A stretch of 64,000 bases of DNA from Azorhizobium sp965227945 (GCA_965227945.1 CBDDGQ010000006.1:62001-126000); one strand, 5' to 3'. Positions 1 to 8,943 are shown, counted from the stretch's first letter. Notes: generated from the letters alone by a model not told the origin. Numbers and translations are program-made.

Positions 1-83
1 CGTTTTGCCTCACCGCGCAAATAAGCATTGCTTACCGCCGCGCGGGGCCCCGCCCGGCGTGCCGTGACCCAGGTTCAGGGCGG

Positions 84-695
84 TCAGCGGCGCGGCTGCG
101 CCGGGGCTGCGCCAGGGGCATCCTGCTTCATGCTGCCAGGCACGATCAGGCTTTCCACGCGCCCGCCCTCGAATTTCGAGACGCCCGAGGTGAGATCCAC
201 CACCAGGCGCTGGCCCCGGATCACGTTGGGTCCCTGGGTGAGCACCACCGGCTTGCCGGTCATGGTCACGGTGTTGGTCTTCATCTCGAAGATGCCGGTG
301 TCGCCGGTGGCGGTCTGGTCCTTTGTCTGGACCACGACACCACCTGTCGCTTCCAGCTTGCGGATCTTGCCGGAATCCGACGGCGTGCCGCCCTGCACGG
401 CGGCCACGTCGCCGTCGTAGAAGACCTTCAGCTCCGGGCTGCGCAAGGTGGTGTCGCCCTGGGTGACGACCACATTGCCGGAGAAGATCGCGATCTTCTC
501 CTTGTCGTGCACTTCCAAGGTGTTGGAATTGATGCGCACCGGCTCGTCGCGGTTGCGGGCGAAGCCCTGCAGCGCATTGGGCGGGCCGCTGGGGGCCGAC
601 TGCGCCGCAGGGGCGGCCGGCGGGGCAGCGATCGACGGGGCGGCGATGAGACCGACCAGCGCCGCGGCCAGGAGGCCGGAGGACAGCCGGCTCAT
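84..695 (-). CDS. lptA: LptA, periplasmic LPS transport protein
   Basis: Periplasmic bridge protein that carries lipopolysaccharide from the inner-membrane LptBFG-C complex toward the outer membrane. The 203-residue product has an N-terminal signal peptide (hydrophobic stretch at about residues 6-22, ending in an AIAAPP-type site) followed by an OstA-like beta-jellyroll region with the typical pattern of a threshold 'SNTLEV', 'FSGNVVVTQGD' and 'LRSPELKV'. The frame is open further upstream, but the ATG at 695 is chosen because it overlaps the lptC stop (ATGA, four bases), indicating translational coupling. A gene for the ATPase LptB would be expected just beyond the left edge; the 83 bases before the stop show nothing codeable. 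Confidence 0.88.
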   Translation of the reverse strand: MSRLSSGLLAAALVGLIAAPSIAAPPAAPAAQSAPSGPPNALQGFARNRDEPVRINSNTLEVHDKEKIAIFSGNVVVTQGDTTLRSPELKVFYDGDVAAVQGGTPSDSGKIRKLEATGGVVVQTKDQTATGDTGIFEMKTNTVTMTGKPVVLTQGPNVIRGQRLVVDLTSGVSKFEGGRVESLIVPGSMKQDAPGAAPAQPRR

Positions 696-1417
696 GGCTT
701 CACGACGGGCTGGGGCGCCGGCGCGGGGGGCGCATCGGTCTTGGGCAGGTTGGAGAGGCGGAAGTCCAATTGCACGTTCCCCTCGAACAGCGCGCGGCTG
801 CCGCGATCGGTGATCTTCAGCCGGTCCGCCACCAGGCGGCCGTCCATGTAGGTCAGGACTGCGTGGTGCTCGGTGGTGACCGTGCCGGCCTTCACATCGA
901 TGTCCGCATCCTGGAGCTTGCCGGCATAGCCGCCATTGGTGGCGAGGTCCACCCCATCGGAAAGGGTAATGAACTGGGTCTTGGTATCGAGGGTGCCGGT
1001 GTGGGACTTGACGGTCGCCCACCCCTTGTTGGCCAGCTCCAGCCGCGCGAACACGTCGGTCAGCCCGATGATGTCCGGCCGGGTCACGTCCTGCGTCGCC
1101 GAGTCCGCGGTGATGTTATAGGCGCGATTGTCGTCGGTGAATCCGGTCAGCTTCGGCGCCTCCATGGTCAGGCGCGTGCCGCTCAGGCTCAGGGTGCCCA
1201 GGCTGAAGGGCAGCTCCATCTTCATGGACATCTTGGCCACCAGCGGAACGGCGATCATCAGCAGCAAGGCGACGACCAGCGTCGCCGGCAGCAGGCGCTT
1301 GATCACCCGCACACGGGCGCTGTGGCGGCTGGCGCGACGGAAATCCGGCGCGGCGCGCGTCACGAAGTCCGCAGCCTCGCGGCGATCGAAATCCTGTGGG
1401 GACACGTGTCTGTTCAT
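692..1417 (-). CDS. lptC: LptC, inner-membrane LPS transport anchor
   Basis: Bitopic inner-membrane component of the Lpt bridge that accepts LPS from LptBFG and hands it to LptA. The 241-residue protein has a basic N-terminal cytoplasmic stretch, one transmembrane helix at about residues 42-61, and a periplasmic beta-jellyroll domain ('YNITADSATQD', 'LFEGNVQL'). Its stop overlaps the lptA start by four bases, so the two are one operon transcribed leftward. The C-terminal 20 residues are proline-rich. The family is divergent in sequence, so the call rests on architecture plus the linked lptA. Confidence 0.85.
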   Translation of the reverse strand: MNRHVSPQDFDRREAADFVTRAAPDFRRASRHSARVRVIKRLLPATLVVALLLMIAVPLVAKMSMKMELPFSLGTLSLSGTRLTMEAPKLTGFTDDNRAYNITADSATQDVTRPDIIGLTDVFARLELANKGWATVKSHTGTLDTKTQFITLSDGVDLATNGGYAGKLQDADIDVKAGTVTTEHHAVLTYMDGRLVADRLKITDRGSRALFEGNVQLDFRLSNLPKTDAPPAPAPQPVVKP

Positions 1418-1643
1418 TGCTCACTGTTCGGGAACAGGCGCACGCGCCACGGCCCCCCTTCCGGCCCGTCGGGACCGGATCGCGCGCCGCCCCCAGCGCG
1501 ATACCGGCGTTTGATTTGGGTGCAAAGCACCCAATGGCGAAGCATCACCGAAACGCATATGGCGCGCAAGTCGCCCGGCGCAAGTCGCGCGATGGGAGGG
1601 CCTGCGTTTTGCAGTGCCAGAGCTCGGTCTGCGGCCCCCGCCG

Positions 1644-2264
1644 TCACGAATGGGCGAAAATATCCTCTTCGCTCCAGCCGGCCAGATCCAGCGCGGCGCG
1701 GGTCGGCAGGAAGGCGAAGCACTGCGCCGCCAGATCGCTGCGGCCTTCGCGCCGGAGCATGGCCTCCAGCTTGTCCTTGCATCCGTGCAAATACAGCACG
1801 TCCGACGCGGCATAGGCGAGCTGGGCCTCGGTGAGGTCGGTGGCCGCCCAATCGGAGCTTTGCTGCTGCTTGGACAGGTCCACGCCGAGGAGTTCGCGCA
1901 CCAGATCCTTGAGTCCATGCCGGTCGGTATAGGTGCGCACCAGGCGCGAGGCGATCTTGGTGCAGAACACCGGCGCGGTGACCACGCCGAAGGTCTGCTT
2001 GAGCACGGCAATGTCGAAACGCCCGAAGTGGAACAACTTGACCACCGCCGGGTCCGACAGCAGGCGCACCAGATTGGGGGCGCTGGCGGCGGTGGCCCCG
2101 GCGGGGATCTGCACCAAATCCGCATCGCCGTCGCCATTGGACAATTGCACCAGGCAGAGCCGGTCGCGGTGGGGCCGCAGGCCGAGGGTCTCGGTGTCGA
2201 TGGCGACCACGGACGCGGGGCGATAATCGTCGGGCAGGTCGCCGCGGTGGAGTCGGATGGTCAT
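1644..2264 (-). CDS. rnd: Ribonuclease D-type 3'-5' exonuclease (single domain)
   Basis: DEDDy-family 3'-5' exonuclease acting on RNA 3' ends. All four metal ligands and the tyrosine are visible: Asp23 and Glu25 in 'DTETLGL', Asp84 in 'HFGRFD', and Tyr151/Asp155 in 'YAASD'. At 206 residues it contains only the nuclease domain and lacks the HRDC domains of enterobacterial RNase D, which is normal for short alphaproteobacterial members. It lies about 225 bases downstream of the lptC start on the same strand, probably as a separate transcription unit. The exact RNA substrate cannot be told from sequence. Confidence 0.85.
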   Translation of the reverse strand: MTIRLHRGDLPDDYRPASVVAIDTETLGLRPHRDRLCLVQLSNGDGDADLVQIPAGATAASAPNLVRLLSDPAVVKLFHFGRFDIAVLKQTFGVVTAPVFCTKIASRLVRTYTDRHGLKDLVRELLGVDLSKQQQSSDWAATDLTEAQLAYAASDVLYLHGCKDKLEAMLRREGRSDLAAQCFAFLPTRAALDLAGWSEEDIFAHS

Positions 2265-2386
2265 GGGGCGGCAGGATCCTGGAAGCCGGACGAAACGGGT
2301 TTGCCGGCTTCTAGAGCATGTTCCGGCAAAACTGAAGCCTCATGCCGGTTGATCGCGGCCCCACCCGGCTCCGGCGGACACCGGCC

Positions 2387-3550
2387 TCAGTGAACGCCGG
2401 CGGGCGCCAGCACCCGGCGCATGCGCACGGCCGCGTCCTCCGGATCCCGCAGGCACCGGGCGGCATCGGCCAAGCGGAACAGTTCCGCCAGATGCTGCAC
2501 CGACCGCCCGCTCTGCTGGCCGCCGATCATGGTGAAATGATCCTGCAAGCCGTTGAGATAGGCCAAGAAGACCACGCCGGTCTTATAAAAGCGGGTCGGC
2601 GCCTTGAAGATGTGCCGGGACAGCGGGACGGTGGGCGCGAGGATGGCCTCGAAGGCGCCCCGGTCGCCCTCCGCCAGCTTGCCGAGGGCGACGGCGGCCA
2701 CCGGCGCGATGGCGTCGAAAATGCCCAAAAGGGCGTCCGAATAGCCCTGCACGTCGCCGGCGATCAGCTCGGCATAATTGAAATCGTCGCCCGTATACAT
2801 GCGCACGCCCTGTGCCAGGCGCCGACGCATGGCGATTTCCTTGTCCTTGGACAGCAGCGAGATCTTCACCCCATCCACCTTATGGGCGTGGGTGGCCAGG
2901 ATATCGAGGCAGGTGCCCATGGCCACGTCGGTATCCGCATTTCCCCAGTATCCGGCGAGCGCCGGATCAAACATGTCGCCCAGCCAGTGGATGATCACCG
3001 GCTCGCGCACCTGCGAGAGGATGCGGTCATAGACCTTGGCGTAGTCGTCCGGCCCCCGGGCGGCATGGGCCAGCGCCCGGCTGGCCATCAGGATGATGCG
3101 CCCGCCCTGCCCCTCCACGAAGGCCACCTGCTCCTCATAGGCGCGGATCACATCGTCGAGGGTCACATCCGGACCCGGCGCGAGATGCTCGGTGCCGACC
3201 CCGGAGGCCACCAGGGCGCCGGGCCGCGTACGGGCATCCGCCAGGACCCGGCGAATCAGCTCCTGCGCCGCCGGCCAGTCGAGCCCCATGCCGCGCTGCG
3301 CGGTGTCCATGGCTTCCGCGACGCCGAAGCCGAGGTCCCACAGATGATGGCGGAACGCCAAGGTGCGGTCCCAGTCGATGGCGGCATCCAGCCAGGGATC
3401 ATTGTCCGCCAAGGGGTCGGCCACCACATGGGCGGCGGCATACGCGATGCGGTTGAACGTGGGCGCCACGCCGGGCGGCGGCGCCAGCGGCGTCTGCGTC
3501 ACGGTGTAAGGGGCAAGCCCGCCCGGAACCGGCAAGGTCAAAGTGGTCAT
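2387..3550 (-). CDS. DUF993 family protein, dihydrodipicolinate synthase-like aldolase
   Basis: A 387-residue protein of the DUF993 family, a TIM-barrel group related to dihydrodipicolinate synthase/N-acetylneuraminate lyase. The segment 'HKVDGVKISLL' carries a lysine where Schiff-base aldolases of this superfamily have theirs; that this residue is catalytic is inference. The substrate is unknown; relatives often sit with sugar or inositol catabolic genes, but no such neighbours are present here. The start at 3550 is chosen over an upstream in-frame ATG because a GGGGAG ribosome binding site precedes it. An inverted repeat about 50 bases upstream (3599-3612) may be its operator. Confidence 0.75.
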   Translation of the reverse strand: MTTLTLPVPGGLAPYTVTQTPLAPPPGVAPTFNRIAYAAAHVVADPLADNDPWLDAAIDWDRTLAFRHHLWDLGFGVAEAMDTAQRGMGLDWPAAQELIRRVLADARTRPGALVASGVGTEHLAPGPDVTLDDVIRAYEEQVAFVEGQGGRIILMASRALAHAARGPDDYAKVYDRILSQVREPVIIHWLGDMFDPALAGYWGNADTDVAMGTCLDILATHAHKVDGVKISLLSKDKEIAMRRRLAQGVRMYTGDDFNYAELIAGDVQGYSDALLGIFDAIAPVAAVALGKLAEGDRGAFEAILAPTVPLSRHIFKAPTRFYKTGVVFLAYLNGLQDHFTMIGGQQSGRSVQHLAELFRLADAARCLRDPEDAAVRMRRVLAPAGVH

Positions 3551-3598
3551 GGGCGCATCTCCCCTCGGGCGCCGCGAGGGACAGCGCCGCTTGGTAAG

Positions 3599-3612
3599 TA
3601 ACCAGTTGGTTA
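3599..3612. promoter_or_regulatory. Inverted repeat upstream of the DUF993 gene, possible operator
   Basis: TAACCA-GT-TGGTTA, a palindrome with six-base arms, flanked on its left by a further partial half-site (TTGGTAA at 3591-3597). It lies about 50 bases upstream of the DUF993 start on the minus strand and 130 bases before the divergent MBL gene. The size and closeness of the arms fit a TetR- or LacI-type operator, but no such regulator is encoded nearby, so the assignment is tentative. Confidence 0.35.
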
Positions 3613-3744
3613 ACACTGCTCACATGGCGACCGAAAGTCAATGGCACCCCGGCGTGCGCCCTGGGGTCCGCTGTGGCGCCGTATCGCTGCCCCAATTGGG
3701 GCCGAACGCTGCCGGCTCGCTTTTGCGGCCCACAGGATGACAGC

Positions 3745-4800
3745 GTGCCAGATCCCTTCGCGAGTTTCGGGGCGGCGCCCAAAGGCGCCCGCCTCGCCCG
3801 CATGCAGCGCTCCCCGCATTTTCGCGACGCCGCCTTTCAAAATCCGGTTCCCACGCAATTGCTCACCCCCGGCGCCGCGCCGCGCATCCTGGCCGGCCGC
3901 TTTGCCGGGGGCGCCGCCCGTCGCCCGCCGGGCCCGGTGCGGGTGGCGGACGACGCTGCCACTGCCTTGCGCCACCCGCCGGAGACGGGGCTGCGGGTGA
4001 CCTGGCTGGGCCACGCCAGCACTTTGATTGAGATGGGGGATCAGCGGCTTCTGCTGGATCCCGTCTGGTCCGAGCGGGTGTCGCCCTTTTCGCGAATCGG
4101 CCCGCGGCGCTTCCATGCCCCGCCGCTGGCGCTGGCGGATCTGCCCGCCCTGGACGCCATCGTGCTGTCGCACGATCATTATGATCATCTGGACGCGCCC
4201 ACCGTCCTGGCGCTGGCGGCCGATCCCCGTCAGGCCCAGGCGGTGTTCCTGGCGCCCTTGGGTGTCGGCGCGCATCTGGAGCGATTCGGCGTCCCGCCGG
4301 CGCGAATCGTCGAACTGGATCTGCATGAGGCGGCGCAGATCGGCGCGGTGCGCCTGACCGCGACCCCCGCCCGGCATTTCTCCCGCCGGAGCCTGCGCGG
4401 CAACGGCACTTTGTGGTGCTCTTATGTGCTGGAAGGTCCGGGCCAGCGGCTCTTCTTCAGCGGTGACAGCGGGTTCTTTCCCGGCTTCGCCGACATCGGG
4501 GCCGCCTACGGCCCGTTCGATCTCTCGCTGATCGCCATCGGCGCCTATAGCGACGACTGGCCGGACGTGCATCTGACCCCCGAGGAAGCGCTGGAGGCCC
4601 ACGCGCTGCTGCGCGGCGGCGTGCTGCTGCCGATCCATTGGTCGACCTTCGATCTGGCGCCCCATCCCTGGTCCGAGCCGGCCGAGCGGCTGCTGGCAGC
4701 CCGCCCCGCGTCCGTGGCGCTGGCCCTGCCCCGCCCCGGGCAATCGGTGGAACCGGGCCGCGTCCTGCCGCAGCAGCCGTGGTGGCGCGATCTGTCGTAG
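3745..4800 (+). CDS. MBL-fold metallo-hydrolase (UlaG/NAPE-PLD-like)
   Basis: Cytoplasmic metallo-beta-lactamase-fold hydrolase of about 351 residues. The zinc-binding H-x-H-x-D-H signature is present as 'SHDHYDHLD', preceded by 'WLGHASTLIE' and followed by 'FFSGDSGFF' and 'PIHWSTFDL', an arrangement typical of the group that includes N-acylphosphatidylethanolamine phospholipase D and UlaG. A phosphodiesterase or lactonase role is possible; the substrate is not predictable. The GTG at 3745 is preferred because AGGATGA lies eight bases upstream; an in-frame ATG at 3673 and an internal ATG at 3802 are alternatives. It is transcribed divergently from the DUF993 gene. Confidence 0.75.
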   Translation: MPDPFASFGAAPKGARLARMQRSPHFRDAAFQNPVPTQLLTPGAAPRILAGRFAGGAARRPPGPVRVADDAATALRHPPETGLRVTWLGHASTLIEMGDQRLLLDPVWSERVSPFSRIGPRRFHAPPLALADLPALDAIVLSHDHYDHLDAPTVLALAADPRQAQAVFLAPLGVGAHLERFGVPPARIVELDLHEAAQIGAVRLTATPARHFSRRSLRGNGTLWCSYVLEGPGQRLFFSGDSGFFPGFADIGAAYGPFDLSLIAIGAYSDDWPDVHLTPEEALEAHALLRGGVLLPIHWSTFDLAPHPWSEPAERLLAARPASVALALPRPGQSVEPGRVLPQQPWWRDLS

Positions 4801-4892
4801 CGGCGCCGCCCGCGCGCAAACGGGCCCGCGAATCAGCGCGCGGGGCCAGCCAAAGGCGGGCCAATCAGGATGTCAGGGCTGGGAAATGAGAG

Positions 4893-4969
<77 letters not shown>

Positions 4970-5221
4970 ACCGGGCCGCGGGCTGCGAACCCTGGCTCCG
5001 GAACGATCGCTGACAGGTCATCACTGACACGTCATTGCGTCCCGCATCCAGGATCCGCCGGGATGTCCCGCGACGGTTGCCCGAGACGATCAGGTCCCAG
5101 GCCCCAAACGATTGAGGCACCGCCCCGAATCGCAAACACACAGCCGCTTTGCGGCGGCGACGCCGCTGACGGCGCAATCGCCGTGGCGATCACGATCTCA
5201 GGCGGCGGCAGAAATGAGAAG

Positions 5222-5297
<76 letters not shown>

Positions 5298-5451
5298 ACC
5301 GGGTCGCGGGCTGCGGGCTGCGTCGCCTGGAAGATCAATGAAATCTCACTGATCTCTTCCGACATCGGCCCGCCGGGAAGTCCCGCGACGGTTGCTCGGG
5401 ACTGGTGTGCCCCGAGCGAGAGCGGCCTTTAAGCACAAGCCGCAGACCGCA

Positions 5452-5856
5452 TCAAGTCTCTTCGTCGTCTTCGAGGCCTTCTCCGATCAAATCGGCGACG
5501 TCATCCTCATCATCTTCGTCTTCTTCGAGGAAGGTATCGTCGTCGGCTTCGGCGTCGATCTCCTCGTCCACATCAACGTCTTCAGCCCCCGGCAGGACCT
5601 TGGCGCCCGTGGTTTCCTCTTCGGCTTCCTCGAGGCTGATGATTTCCACATCCGCCACGTCATCCACCTCTGCTTCGGCAGCAGGAGCAGCGCGCGCCGC
5701 CTCGGCCCGGCTTCCGGCGCGCGGGGCGGGTTCGAAGTAGGAACGCGGGTACGTTTCACCGGTGAACGGAGAAACGACTGGGTCCTTGTTCAGATCGTAG
5801 AACTTGCGGCCCGTAACCGGACAGACGCGCTTGGTTCCGAGTTCAGGCTTCGCCAC
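5452..5856 (-). CDS. TIGR02300 family protein (FYDLN acid domain)
   Basis: Small acidic protein of 134 residues with the N-terminal signature 'RVCPVTGRKFYDLNKDP' that defines the alphaproteobacterial TIGR02300 family, function unknown. The single N-terminal Cys with nearby residues resembles half of a zinc ribbon. The C-terminal 60 residues are almost entirely Asp and Glu, so the protein is strongly negatively charged. The frame is open far upstream, but the GTG at 5856 starts directly at the conserved 'AKPELGTKR' and has a GAGGA ribosome binding site; this start is inferred. It is divergent from aroA, about 205 bases apart, as in many relatives. Confidence 0.85.
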   Translation of the reverse strand: MAKPELGTKRVCPVTGRKFYDLNKDPVVSPFTGETYPRSYFEPAPRAGSRAEAARAAPAAEAEVDDVADVEIISLEEAEEETTGAKVLPGAEDVDVDEEIDAEADDDTFLEEDEDDEDDVADLIGEGLEDDEET

Positions 5857-6061
5857 GGCAAAGATCCTCGGGGGCTCATTGTAAAAGGAGGGTGCTCCAT
5901 TGGCCAAAGCACATGGCCCTGTCAAGGCGGAATTAAATTCGGCCGCGTGGCGAGGCCGTTTCGGCTGTGTTAGAGGGGCGCTTCGATCCACGCATTTGCC
6001 CGCCATATCGCCGCGCGAATCCAGTCGCACCGCGAGATCCGGCGTGCCAGAGGCCGTCGCC

Positions 6062-7444
6062 ATGCCCCCCGTCGAGACCCCCGCCCCGTCTGCCGCCTCC
6101 GGCCATGGTTCCGCGCCGCGGCCCGCCACCGGCCGGCCCTCGCCGGGACTGCACGGGACGGTGCGGGTGCCCGGCGACAAATCGGTGTCGCATCGCGCGC
6201 TGATCTTCGGCGCCCTGGCGCAGGGCGAAACGCAGATCACCGGCCTGCTGGAAGGCGAGGACGTGCTCAACACCGCCAAGGCCTGCACCGCACTGGGCGC
6301 GCAGGTGGAGCGACTGGGCGACGGTCAGTGGCGGGTGCGTGGGGTGGGCGTCGGCCAGTTCCGCGCCCCTGACGCGCCGCTGGATTTCGGCAATTCCGGC
6401 ACCGGCGTGCGGCTGATGATGGGCGCGGTGGCCGGCAATCCCATCGCCGCCACGTTCGATGGCGACGCCAGCCTGCGCAAGCGGCCCATGAAGCGCGTGC
6501 TCGATCCGCTGGCCGCCATGGGCGTGAAACTGGTGGAGGAGGCGCCCGGCGGTCGCCTGCCCATGCGCCTGGAGGGCGTGTCCGACCTCAAGGCGTTCAC
6601 TTACGAGACGCCGGTGCCCTCGGCGCAGGTGAAGTCCGCCGTGCTGCTGGCGGGCCTTGCCGCGTCCGGCGAGACCGTGGTGGTGGAGCGCGAGGCCACA
6701 CGTGACCACACCGAGCGGATGCTGGCGCATTTCGGCGCCGATGTGCGGGTGGAGCCCCACGGCCCCCACGGGCGCCGCATCACCCTCAAGGGCCGGCCCG
6801 AGCTGAAAGCCGCCCCCGTGGACGTGCCCTCGGATCCGTCCTCCGCCGCTTTCCCGCTGGTGGCGGCGCTGATCGTGCCGGGGTCGGACATCGTCCTCAC
6901 CGACGTGATGATGAACCCGCTGCGCACCGGCCTCATCACCACGCTGAAGGAAATGGGCGCCAGCATCGAGACGCTGGCCGAGCGCACCGAAGGCGGCGAG
7001 ACCGTCGCGGACCTGCGGGTGCGCTATTCCCGCCTGACCGGGGTGGCGGTGCCGCCCGAGCGGGCGCCGGCCATGATCGATGAATATCCGGTGCTGGCGG
7101 TGGCGTCCGCCTTAGCCCAGGGCGAGACGCGGATGCAAGGCCTCGCCGAACTGCGGGTGAAGGAAAGCGACCGCCTCGCCGCCGTGGCGGACGGCCTGGC
7201 CGCCTGCGGCATCGCTTATCGCATCGAGGGCGATGACCTCATCGTCACCGGCGCCCCGGACGTCACCGGCGGCGGTCCGGTGGCCACCCACATGGACCAC
7301 CGCATCGCCATGGCCTTCCTGGTGCTGGGCCTCGCCAGCCTCCAGGGGGTCGCTGTGGACGACATGAGCTTCATCGCCACCTCCTTCCCCACCTTCATGC
7401 CGATGATGGCCGGCCTTGGCGCCATCCTGACCGAAGGCGCGTGA
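6062..7444 (+). CDS. aroA: 3-phosphoshikimate 1-carboxyvinyltransferase (EPSP synthase, class II type)
   Basis: Sixth step of the shikimate pathway: transfer of enolpyruvate from PEP to shikimate-3-phosphate. The 460-residue protein has 'GDKSVSHRAL' (about residue 38), 'SAQVKSAVLL', 'RDHTERM', 'DEYPVLAVA' and 'RVKESDRL', matching class II (CP4-like) enzymes. Two positions differ from the glyphosate-tolerant CP4 protein: Gly113 in 'GNSGTG' where CP4 has Ala, and 'NPLRTG' where CP4 has NPTRTG. A 29-residue Pro/Ala-rich N-terminal extension precedes the domain; the frame is open upstream and the ATG at 6062 is the most plausible start. The stop overlaps the cmk start. Confidence 0.92.
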   Translation: MPPVETPAPSAASGHGSAPRPATGRPSPGLHGTVRVPGDKSVSHRALIFGALAQGETQITGLLEGEDVLNTAKACTALGAQVERLGDGQWRVRGVGVGQFRAPDAPLDFGNSGTGVRLMMGAVAGNPIAATFDGDASLRKRPMKRVLDPLAAMGVKLVEEAPGGRLPMRLEGVSDLKAFTYETPVPSAQVKSAVLLAGLAASGETVVVEREATRDHTERMLAHFGADVRVEPHGPHGRRITLKGRPELKAAPVDVPSDPSSAAFPLVAALIVPGSDIVLTDVMMNPLRTGLITTLKEMGASIETLAERTEGGETVADLRVRYSRLTGVAVPPERAPAMIDEYPVLAVASALAQGETRMQGLAELRVKESDRLAAVADGLAACGIAYRIEGDDLIVTGAPDVTGGGPVATHMDHRIAMAFLVLGLASLQGVAVDDMSFIATSFPTFMPMMAGLGAILTEGA

Positions 7445-8073
7445 TGATCATCGCCATCGACGGGCCGGCCGCGTCCGGCAAAGGCACGCTCGGCAAACGC
7501 ATCGCCGGGCATCTGGGCCTGCCGCATCTGGACACCGGCCTGCTCTACCGCGCCGTGGGCGCCCATTGCGTGGCCGCCGGCACCCTGGACGACGTGGCCG
7601 CTTCGGCGGAGGCGGCGCGGGCCCTGGATGTGAGCGCGCTCGATCCCGAGAGCCTGCGCACCGGCGCGCTCGGCGAAGCCGCCTCCGTGGTGGCGGCCCG
7701 GCCGGAGGTGCGCGCCGCGCTGGTGGACCTCCAGCGGCGCTTTGCCGCCCAGCCCGGCGGCGCGGTGCTGGACGGCCGCGACATCGGCACGGTGATCTGC
7801 CCGGATGCCACGGTGAAGCTGTTCGTGACCGCCGCGCCGGCGGTGCGGGCCGAGCGGCGCTTCCGCGAACTGGCCGCCCGCGACCCGCTCGCCTCCTACG
7901 ACGCCGTGCTGGCCGACATCCACAAGCGCGACGCCCGCGACACCGGCCGCACCGCCGCGCCGCTGCTGCAGGCGGCGGATGCGGTGCTGCTGGACACCTC
8001 GGCCCTGGGCATTGAGGAGACGTTCGCGGCGGCGCTGGCCATCATCGAGGCGGCGCGCGCCCGCGCCTCCTGA
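7444..8073 (+). CDS. cmk: Cytidylate kinase
   Basis: Phosphorylates CMP and dCMP with ATP. The 209-residue protein carries the P-loop 'GPAASGKGT', the CMP-binding 'LDTGLLYRAVG', the 'DGRDIGTVICP' motif with the conserved Arg-Asp, and the 'KLFVTA...RAERR' lid region. The ATG at 7444 overlaps the aroA stop by one base (TGATG); a GTG three bases earlier would add one residue. The aroA-cmk pair (often followed by rpsA) is conserved in alphaproteobacteria, but here the downstream neighbour is a cobalamin riboswitch instead of rpsA. Confidence 0.93.
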   Translation: MIIAIDGPAASGKGTLGKRIAGHLGLPHLDTGLLYRAVGAHCVAAGTLDDVAASAEAARALDVSALDPESLRTGALGEAASVVAARPEVRAALVDLQRRFAAQPGGAVLDGRDIGTVICPDATVKLFVTAAPAVRAERRFRELAARDPLASYDAVLADIHKRDARDTGRTAAPLLQAADAVLLDTSALGIEETFAAALAIIEAARARAS

Positions 8074-8129
8074 GCGCCCGGTTCATTGACATCCCGGCGC
8101 CCCCGCCCTTTAGTGGCGCCATCGATGGT

Positions 8130-8315
8130 CCCGGTCGCGTGAGCGTTTCACGTCGCCGGGTGAAAAGGGAATGCGGACTGGATCTGATCCATCAACCGCA
8201 GCTGCCCCCGCAACTGTAGGCGGTGAGCCCGTGCCATAAGCCACTGGATGCCCGGATGTTCCGGGCTCCGGGAAGGCGGCACACGGTCACGACCCGCCAG
8301 CCAGGAGACCTGCCA
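8130..8315 (+). promoter_or_regulatory. Cobalamin (B12) riboswitch
   Basis: Classical cobalamin riboswitch core: the GGGTGAAAAGGGAA block near 8157, the B12 box GCTGCCCCCGCAACTGTA at 8201-8218, GCCACTG near 8240, the GGGAAGGCG block near 8270, and the terminal CCAGCCAGGAGACCTGCC near 8298-8314. It lies 75 bases before the DUF1636-cobW-cobN operon and should repress it when adenosylcobalamin is abundant. No run of T residues follows, so translational control or control of a weak structure is more likely than a simple intrinsic terminator; the last point is inference. Outer boundaries are approximate. Confidence 0.95.
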
Positions 8316-8388
8316 TCGATGAGGAGTGCGCCGGGCGGGGTGCCCTGGCAAAGCGCCCTTTCGGCCCGCGCGCGGGCCTGCTGCACCC

Positions 8389-8943
8389 ATGGACCTGCGC
8401 GCCTTGCAGCAGCACGATTTGATCGACCCGCGTGATAGGACCCAGCCGGACGCGCGTGCCCCGCTGCGTGACGCGCCCGTCACGTCCGGCACGACCGTGG
8501 GGTCAGACGCAGTTGCCGACGCCCCGCAAACCGCCGCATCTCCGGCCCCGGCCCCCGAGATCCCGCCGGTGACCCTGTTCGTCTGCACCACCTGCAAGGC
8601 CACCGACGCCGCGCCCGACGCGGCCCCCGCGGGTTCGGATCTGTTCGATGCGGTGCAGGCGCTCTCAACCGGCGACGCCACCCTCGACCAGGTGGCCGTC
8701 CACCCCGTGAAATGCCTGGGCAATTGCAAGCACGGCCTCAGCGCGGCGCTGATCCGCCGCGATGGCTGGACCTATGTGTTCGGCGACCTCGTGCCCACCT
8801 CTGCCGAGGATCTCCTCACCGGCGCCCGCCTGTTCCTCACCTCCACCGACGGCATCCTGCCCTGGCGCGGCCGGCCCGACGTGCTCAAGCGCAACATGGT
8901 GGCGCGCGTCCCGCCGCTGGCGGTCTCGCCGCCCGCCTCCTGA
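8389..8943 (+). CDS. DUF1636 family protein, cobalamin-cluster metal-binding protein
   Basis: First gene after the B12 riboswitch. From about residue 60 the protein matches the DUF1636 family: 'VTLFVCTTCKA' with a C-x2-C, later 'VKCLGNCKHG' with a C-x3-C, and 'DGWTYVFGDL' near the C-terminus, a spacing that recalls thioredoxin-fold [2Fe-2S] ferredoxins. The family is regularly found beside cobW and is suspected to bind metal or Fe-S; its job is not established. The first 55 residues are low complexity. The start is uncertain: the ATG at 8389 has no clear ribosome binding site and a GTG at 8326 is also in frame. cobW begins 26 bases after the stop. Confidence 0.75.
   Translation: MDLRALQQHDLIDPRDRTQPDARAPLRDAPVTSGTTVGSDAVADAPQTAASPAPAPEIPPVTLFVCTTCKATDAAPDAAPAGSDLFDAVQALSTGDATLDQVAVHPVKCLGNCKHGLSAALIRRDGWTYVFGDLVPTSAEDLLTGARLFLTSTDGILPWRGRPDVLKRNMVARVPPLAVSPPAS

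Noticed and set aside
5900..6061. Upstream extension of aroA
   Set aside because: The frame is open, but no ribosome binding site or conserved residues are seen before the ATG at 6062.
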